DNA of 16,403 nucleotides from the NCBI GenBank assembly GCA_030592825.1, contig JAUVIG010000036.1:1-16403 (forward strand). Reading direction: 5' to 3'. The notes under the pieces were generated by a model. The model made no database searches, was not told the DNA's origin, and worked only from the letters and a program-made list of their open reading frames with translations. Positions 13,652 through 16,403 of the stretch are shown here, in pieces; position 1 is the first letter of the stretch, and each line of letters starts with the position of its first letter. The position numbers and the translations under genes were made by a program. Source of the DNA: Chlorobiota bacterium (lineage in GTDB: Bacteria; Bacteroidota; Bacteroidia; Bacteroidales; JAADGE01).

Positions 13652-14833
13652 TTAGACTAATACCTTAATTTTACTTGACACTTTAAGGTTCATTTTTTCA
13701 AAATCAAAATCAGTAATTAAATTTAAGCCCGGGTTTTTACCGACTTCAATACTTCCGTATTTGTCATCAATTTTTAGGGCTTTTGCTCCGTTCAAGCACG
13801 CCGATTCAATTAACTTCACAAAAGGAATTTGAGGAAAGCTTTTTGTGATCTCTTTCAGTTCGCTTAAGACAGACAGCTTTGTGTTTGAGGCATAACTGTC
13901 AGTTCCGATACATGTTTTAACACCTTTTTCATAAAATAAAGGTAAGTCGGGTAAAGTTTTTTCAATATATTGATTAGATAAAGGGCAAAAAGTCCAATAA
14001 ATATTTTCTGAAAAGTTCTCTGCAAAATCTATATCTTTTTCTTTGCTGAATGTATTATGAATAAGCAGTATATTACAACTCTTTTTTAATTCTGAAAGAT
14101 TAAGTTCCAAAGATGAATTCTTATCAAAAGTAAAATCAGAAAGAACAAACCCTTTTTTTAGCATTACTTCAGCAAGTTCACCGCTTTTAGATTTGATCAT
14201 TTCATCTTCGCTCGAAGTTTCTTGATTATGGATTGAAATAATTTGAGCATCTTTATTATAATCAATAATCATTTTTTTTAACTTATCAGGAACTGAATAA
14301 GATGCATGCGGTACAATTGCACCTTGTAAATTATTTTCTTTCAGTTTTAAATGATTTCTTTCAGCAGTTGAAAATGTTTCAGTTGCAGTTGTATTACTTG
14401 TTGTAAAAGTTTCAACAAAAGTATAATAATATATGTTACTGTTTTTTTTTAATTCAAAACTGTCATCTGTATTTGAAATATCTCCCACGGCAACAATACC
14501 GTTAATTCGCATTTCTCTGTCTGCTTTGTGAATTTTATCATGCATATCTTCAGGGAAATTTCTTTTAGAAACGATTTCATCAATAAAACCGGGCAAACCT
14601 TTCACAGTTTCACTTTTTATCATTCCTTTCATATGAGAAAGTTCCAGATGGCAATGTGCATTAATAAACCCCGGAACAATAACGCCGTTATAATATTTGA
14701 GAGATTCTTGTTCTTTTATTTTTCCTTTAGTATCAATAATATTAATTATCTTTCCTTTATCATCAATTTCAATAATAGCTTTCTTAAGTATGCTTTTGCC
14801 TGTATAGATAAATGCCGCAGATATTCTTTTCAT
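13652..14833 (-). CDS. amidohydrolase of the chlorohydrolase/cytosine-deaminase type
   Basis: A 393-aa metal-dependent hydrolase, probably a deaminase or hydrolase of an N-heterocyclic or similar small molecule in the cytoplasm. The first metal motif is HCH (H60, H62) in PGFINAHCHLELSHM. Further ligands are H176 (PHASYSV), H202 with E205 (IHNQE) and the aspartate D312 (GTDSYASN). CPLSNQYI (283-290) and H259 (LIHNT) are also characteristic of the TrzN/SsnA/MtaD branch. The C-terminus returns to the small beta-sandwich (KYGSIEVGKNPGLNLI), so the enzyme looks complete. The reading frame starts at the family-typical MKRISAAFIYTG. Relatives include S-adenosylhomocysteine/methylthioadenosine deaminases and futalosine-pathway aminodeoxyfutalosine deaminases. 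The last is a possibility in Bacteroidota, but no other menaquinone genes are here to support it. Confidence 0.85.
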   Translation of the reverse strand: MKRISAAFIYTGKSILKKAIIEIDDKGKIINIIDTKGKIKEQESLKYYNGVIVPGFINAHCHLELSHMKGMIKSETVKGLPGFIDEIVSKRNFPEDMHDKIHKADREMRINGIVAVGDISNTDDSFELKKNSNIYYYTFVETFTTSNTTATETFSTAERNHLKLKENNLQGAIVPHASYSVPDKLKKMIIDYNKDAQIISIHNQETSSEDEMIKSKSGELAEVMLKKGFVLSDFTFDKNSSLELNLSELKKSCNILLIHNTFSKEKDIDFAENFSENIYWTFCPLSNQYIEKTLPDLPLFYEKGVKTCIGTDSYASNTKLSVLSELKEITKSFPQIPFVKLIESACLNGAKALKIDDKYGSIEVGKNPGLNLITDFDFEKMNLKVSSKIKVLV

Positions 14834-14850
14834 CAGTATAGTATTTATAT

Positions 14851-14973
14851 TTAAGGAAGATTGATCATTTTATAATCTTTAATCAAATTATAAAATTTTG
14901 TTTGGTAATTATTTTCTTGAGAAAATATCCTGAAAGAAATAATAAACAGCAATGCAAGTAAAATTATAATCAT
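14851..14973 (-). CDS. possible small exported or membrane peptide (40 aa)
   Basis: A complete 40-codon frame from ATG at 14973 to TAA at 14851 fills the 171-bp gap between the receiver-domain gene and the amidohydrolase, on the same strand. The N-terminus MIIILLALLFIISF (1-14) is hydrophobic. RIFSQ (15-19) resembles the SFSQ-type cleavage end of the T9SS-cargo signal peptide in this window. The remaining about 21 residues (ENNYQTKFYNLIKDYKMINLP) are polar and end just before the amidohydrolase start. AT-rich DNA yields such hydrophobic frames by chance, there is no RBS evidence, and no homologue is recognised. It could be a real small protein, a remnant of an exported one, or noise. Confidence 0.3.
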   Translation of the reverse strand: MIIILLALLFIISFRIFSQENNYQTKFYNLIKDYKMINLP

Positions 14974-15004
14974 TTATAGATAACAGGCTGTTTGAAAAGC
15001 TTTT

Positions 15005-15391
15005 CTATATATTTAATAATTGATGTTTTGCAATAGCAAATTCAATATTCAACTCTAAGCTGTTCCTATACACAGGTTTTGTCATAAAACCGTATGTATT
15101 ATTTAATACAGCTCTTTTTACCGTACTTACATCACTGACGCCGGATATATATATGATTGGGATATTATATTTTTCAAAAATAATTTTTGCTGTATCAACA
15201 CCGTCAATTTCACCTTCAAGATGTATGTCCATTAAGATTAAATCAGGTTTGTTATCTTCCATATGTGCAAGAGCAGCTTCACCGGAAGCAAATGTTCCGG
15301 AATGAGGATATCCTAATTCTTCTAAAAACATTTCAAAGACAGTACATAACATACTGTCATCTTCTACAATCAATATTTTTGCTTTACTCAT
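15005..15391 (-). CDS. stand-alone response-regulator receiver domain protein
   Basis: A 128-aa single receiver (CheY-like) domain without an output domain. Acidic pocket residues D11 and D12 (VEDDSM), the phosphoacceptor D55 (LILMDIHLEGEIDG), S83 (YISGVSD) and the conserved lysine K105 (MTKPV) are all present, so it should be phosphorylatable. The length covers only the receiver fold, so it must act through protein partners, for example in a phosphorelay or by binding a target. The cognate kinase is not in the window. It lies 90 bp downstream of the LolA-like gene on the same strand, with a 12-nt A/T homopolymer in the gap. A near-match promoter box (TACGTTTTG on the minus strand, 15415-15407) sits just upstream, so it may be transcribed independently. 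Confidence 0.88.
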   Translation of the reverse strand: MSKAKILIVEDDSMLCTVFEMFLEELGYPHSGTFASGEAALAHMEDNKPDLILMDIHLEGEIDGVDTAKIIFEKYNIPIIYISGVSDVSTVKRAVLNNTYGFMTKPVYRNSLELNIEFAIAKHQLLNI

Positions 15392-15420
15392 TTATGTGCA
15401 GATTATCAAAACGTAAATTT

Positions 15421-15432
15421 AAAAAAAAAAAA
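15421..15432. repeat. 12-nt A homopolymer upstream of the receiver gene
   Basis: Twelve consecutive A on the plus strand (T on the minus strand), 30-41 nt before the ATG at 15391. It lies just upstream of the near-match -7 box, where the -33 to -7 spacer would be. Length variation here could alter promoter spacing. Confidence 0.6.
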
Positions 15433-15481
15433 TGATTTTGAATAAATTATCAATTAAATGTAGTAGTATCTTGTTTTAATT

Positions 15482-16147
15482 TTATCTTAGATCAACTATT
15501 TCAAGGTCTTCCGGATACCTTGATTTATCAAGTGTAAATAGTTTTTCAGTTATTTTTACATCCGGTTTATATTCTACAACATTAATTGTGTAATTAATAC
15601 CGTTTTTACTGAAAGTTTCTATTGAATAAATTTGATCTTTGCCGGGATTAATTTTTAATCTTATTTTTGAATATGGGCTGTTTTCTTCCAATTCAGGGAA
15701 AAGATCTATAACATCATGCAATATATTATCAATTTTTTCTTGGCCTATTAAAAGATATTTGTATCCTGTTTCGTATATCGTAAATAACTTTGCAGGATTA
15801 AATATTGATTCATCATTGGGTCCGGGTTCTGTAATTGTTATTTCTTCAGCATCTTTCATATATGTCCATACGGTTATTCCGTCAGAAAAAATTTCAATAC
15901 CCGGAATGATAATTTTATATTTTTTACCGCTTAAAAAAGCATAACCTTTAAAATTATCTTTTTCTTCTGTTTGTTTATTTTCTATTGTGTAATTAAACTT
16001 AATTCTTAAACTTTTAAAAGATTTTGTTTTTGCAGAAACAGCATCTAATATTTTTTTTGCTTCAGGATCTTTTGAAAGTTCTATTTGTGCATAAGAATAG
16101 GATATAAATACAGATAAGAAAATAATTATGATTGTTATTCTTTTCAT
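15482..16147 (-). CDS. lolA: LolA-like outer-membrane lipoprotein carrier protein
   Basis: A 221-aa periplasmic protein with a clear signal peptide (1-20, MKRITIIIIFLSVFISYSYA, cleavage before Q21). The mature part has the LolA/LolB-type pattern: an N-terminal helix (DPEAKKILDAVSAKTKSFKSLRIKF), then strands including KGYAFLSGKKYKIIIPGIEIFSDGITVWTYM, which matches the family consensus of G-x-[LF]-x-KxPxKFRW...DGxxxWxY. The family shuttles lipoproteins from the LolCDE transporter to the outer membrane. It starts 84 bp after the ftsK stop, on the same strand. ftsK followed by lolA is also the order in E. coli, which supports the call. Sequence similarity to E. coli LolA is low, as is usual in this phylum. 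Confidence 0.82.
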   Translation of the reverse strand: MKRITIIIIFLSVFISYSYAQIELSKDPEAKKILDAVSAKTKSFKSLRIKFNYTIENKQTEEKDNFKGYAFLSGKKYKIIIPGIEIFSDGITVWTYMKDAEEITITEPGPNDESIFNPAKLFTIYETGYKYLLIGQEKIDNILHDVIDLFPELEENSPYSKIRLKINPGKDQIYSIETFSKNGINYTINVVEYKPDVKITEKLFTLDKSRYPEDLEIVDLR

Positions 16148-16231
16148 AGTATGTGATTTATTATAAAAGTAAACAAAAAATATACCGTAATATAATTTCT
16201 TATTTAAACGAAAATTTATCGAACTTCATTG

Positions 16232-16403
16232 TTACGGAAGTGAACTTAATATATTCTCAAGTGAATATTCATCCACGACATATACATCTCTTGCTTTACT
16301 TCCTTTTGGCGGGCCGATTATGCCGGCTGCTTCTAATTGGTCAACAATTCTTCCTGCCCTGTTATATCCTATTGAAAGTTTACGTTGTATCAAAGAGGTT
16401 GAA
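16232..16403 (-). CDS. ftsK: DNA translocase FtsK, C-terminal end (partial)
   Basis: The last 56 codons of a gene whose 5' part lies beyond the window edge; the frame starts at 16402 and the stop TAA is at 16234-16232. The residues STSLIQRKLSIGYNRAG, RIVDQLEAAGIIGPPKGSKA and RDVYV are the gamma winged-helix domain of FtsK, which reads polar KOPS-type sequences and directs the hexameric motor to the dif site during chromosome segregation at the septum. The helix pair around QRKLSIGYNRAGRIVDQLE is the DNA-recognition part. A tail of about 14 residues (VDEYSLENILSSLP) follows. The motor and membrane domains are not visible here. Confidence 0.92.
   Translation of the reverse strand, partial: STSLIQRKLSIGYNRAGRIVDQLEAAGIIGPPKGSKARDVYVVDEYSLENILSSLP

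Noticed and set aside
14528..14854. 108-codon plus-strand frame opposite the amidohydrolase
   Set aside because: It is antisense to a well-supported gene, with composition typical of a complementary-strand shadow (rich in F, I, N, S).

Overview
The window is AT-rich chromosomal DNA from a member of the Bacteroidota. Four things support this. The first gene carries a type IX secretion (T9SS) C-terminal sorting domain. TAnnTTTG-type promoter boxes lie between the divergent genes near 10.3 kb. Shine-Dalgarno sequences are almost absent, with one notable exception. A PpiD-like PPIase, a TPR/AraC-type regulator and an ftsK-lolA pair of the kind common in this phylum are also present. The 16S gene is not in the window and I cannot name a genus. 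No tRNA, rRNA, CRISPR array or intact insertion sequence was seen.

Layout. Positions 1-3.2 kb hold two exported proteins on the minus strand: a 586-residue Asp-box/beta-propeller-like protein with a T9SS sorting domain, and a putative lipoprotein ending in a two-repeat dockerin module. They sit among short repeats (a 37-bp direct repeat around the first gene, palindromic intergenic units, a CCCCTAAA-type inverted repeat) and two related intrinsic terminators. Positions 3.3-5.4 kb hold a 26-bp perfect palindrome, a membrane-bound TPR/AraC-family regulator with four nearly identical 120-bp TPR units, a GCCTGCC palindrome inside its signal-peptide codons, and a MITE-like element of about 168 bp upstream of it. 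Positions 5.8-9.4 kb hold a minus-strand run: a LuxE-like adenylate-forming enzyme, an orphan MNT-type nucleotidyltransferase, a crotonase-family enoyl-CoA hydratase and a GT4 glycosyltransferase. Positions 9.5-12.5 kb hold a divergent pair: a WalJ/YycJ-like metallo-beta-lactamase-fold hydrolase (minus) and a PpiD-like membrane PPIase (plus). Positions 12.6-14.8 kb hold a GT2 glycosyltransferase with an extra C-terminal Rossmann-like segment (plus) convergent with a chlorohydrolase-type amidohydrolase (minus). Positions 14.85-16.4 kb hold a possible 40-residue exported peptide, a stand-alone receiver domain, a LolA-like lipoprotein carrier, and the 3' end of ftsK, which runs off the window.

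How the genes fit together. The right half is mostly housekeeping: envelope biogenesis (LolA, PpiD), chromosome segregation (FtsK) and general metabolism. The left 5.5 kb is accessory in character: secreted or surface proteins, a dockerin unusual for this kind of genome, and many repeats. I found no convincing multi-gene defence, toxin-antitoxin or biosynthetic system. The most unusual items are the dockerin lipoprotein with its strong Shine-Dalgarno, the MITE-like element, the coding-region palindrome and the exact flanking of the T9SS gene by direct repeats.
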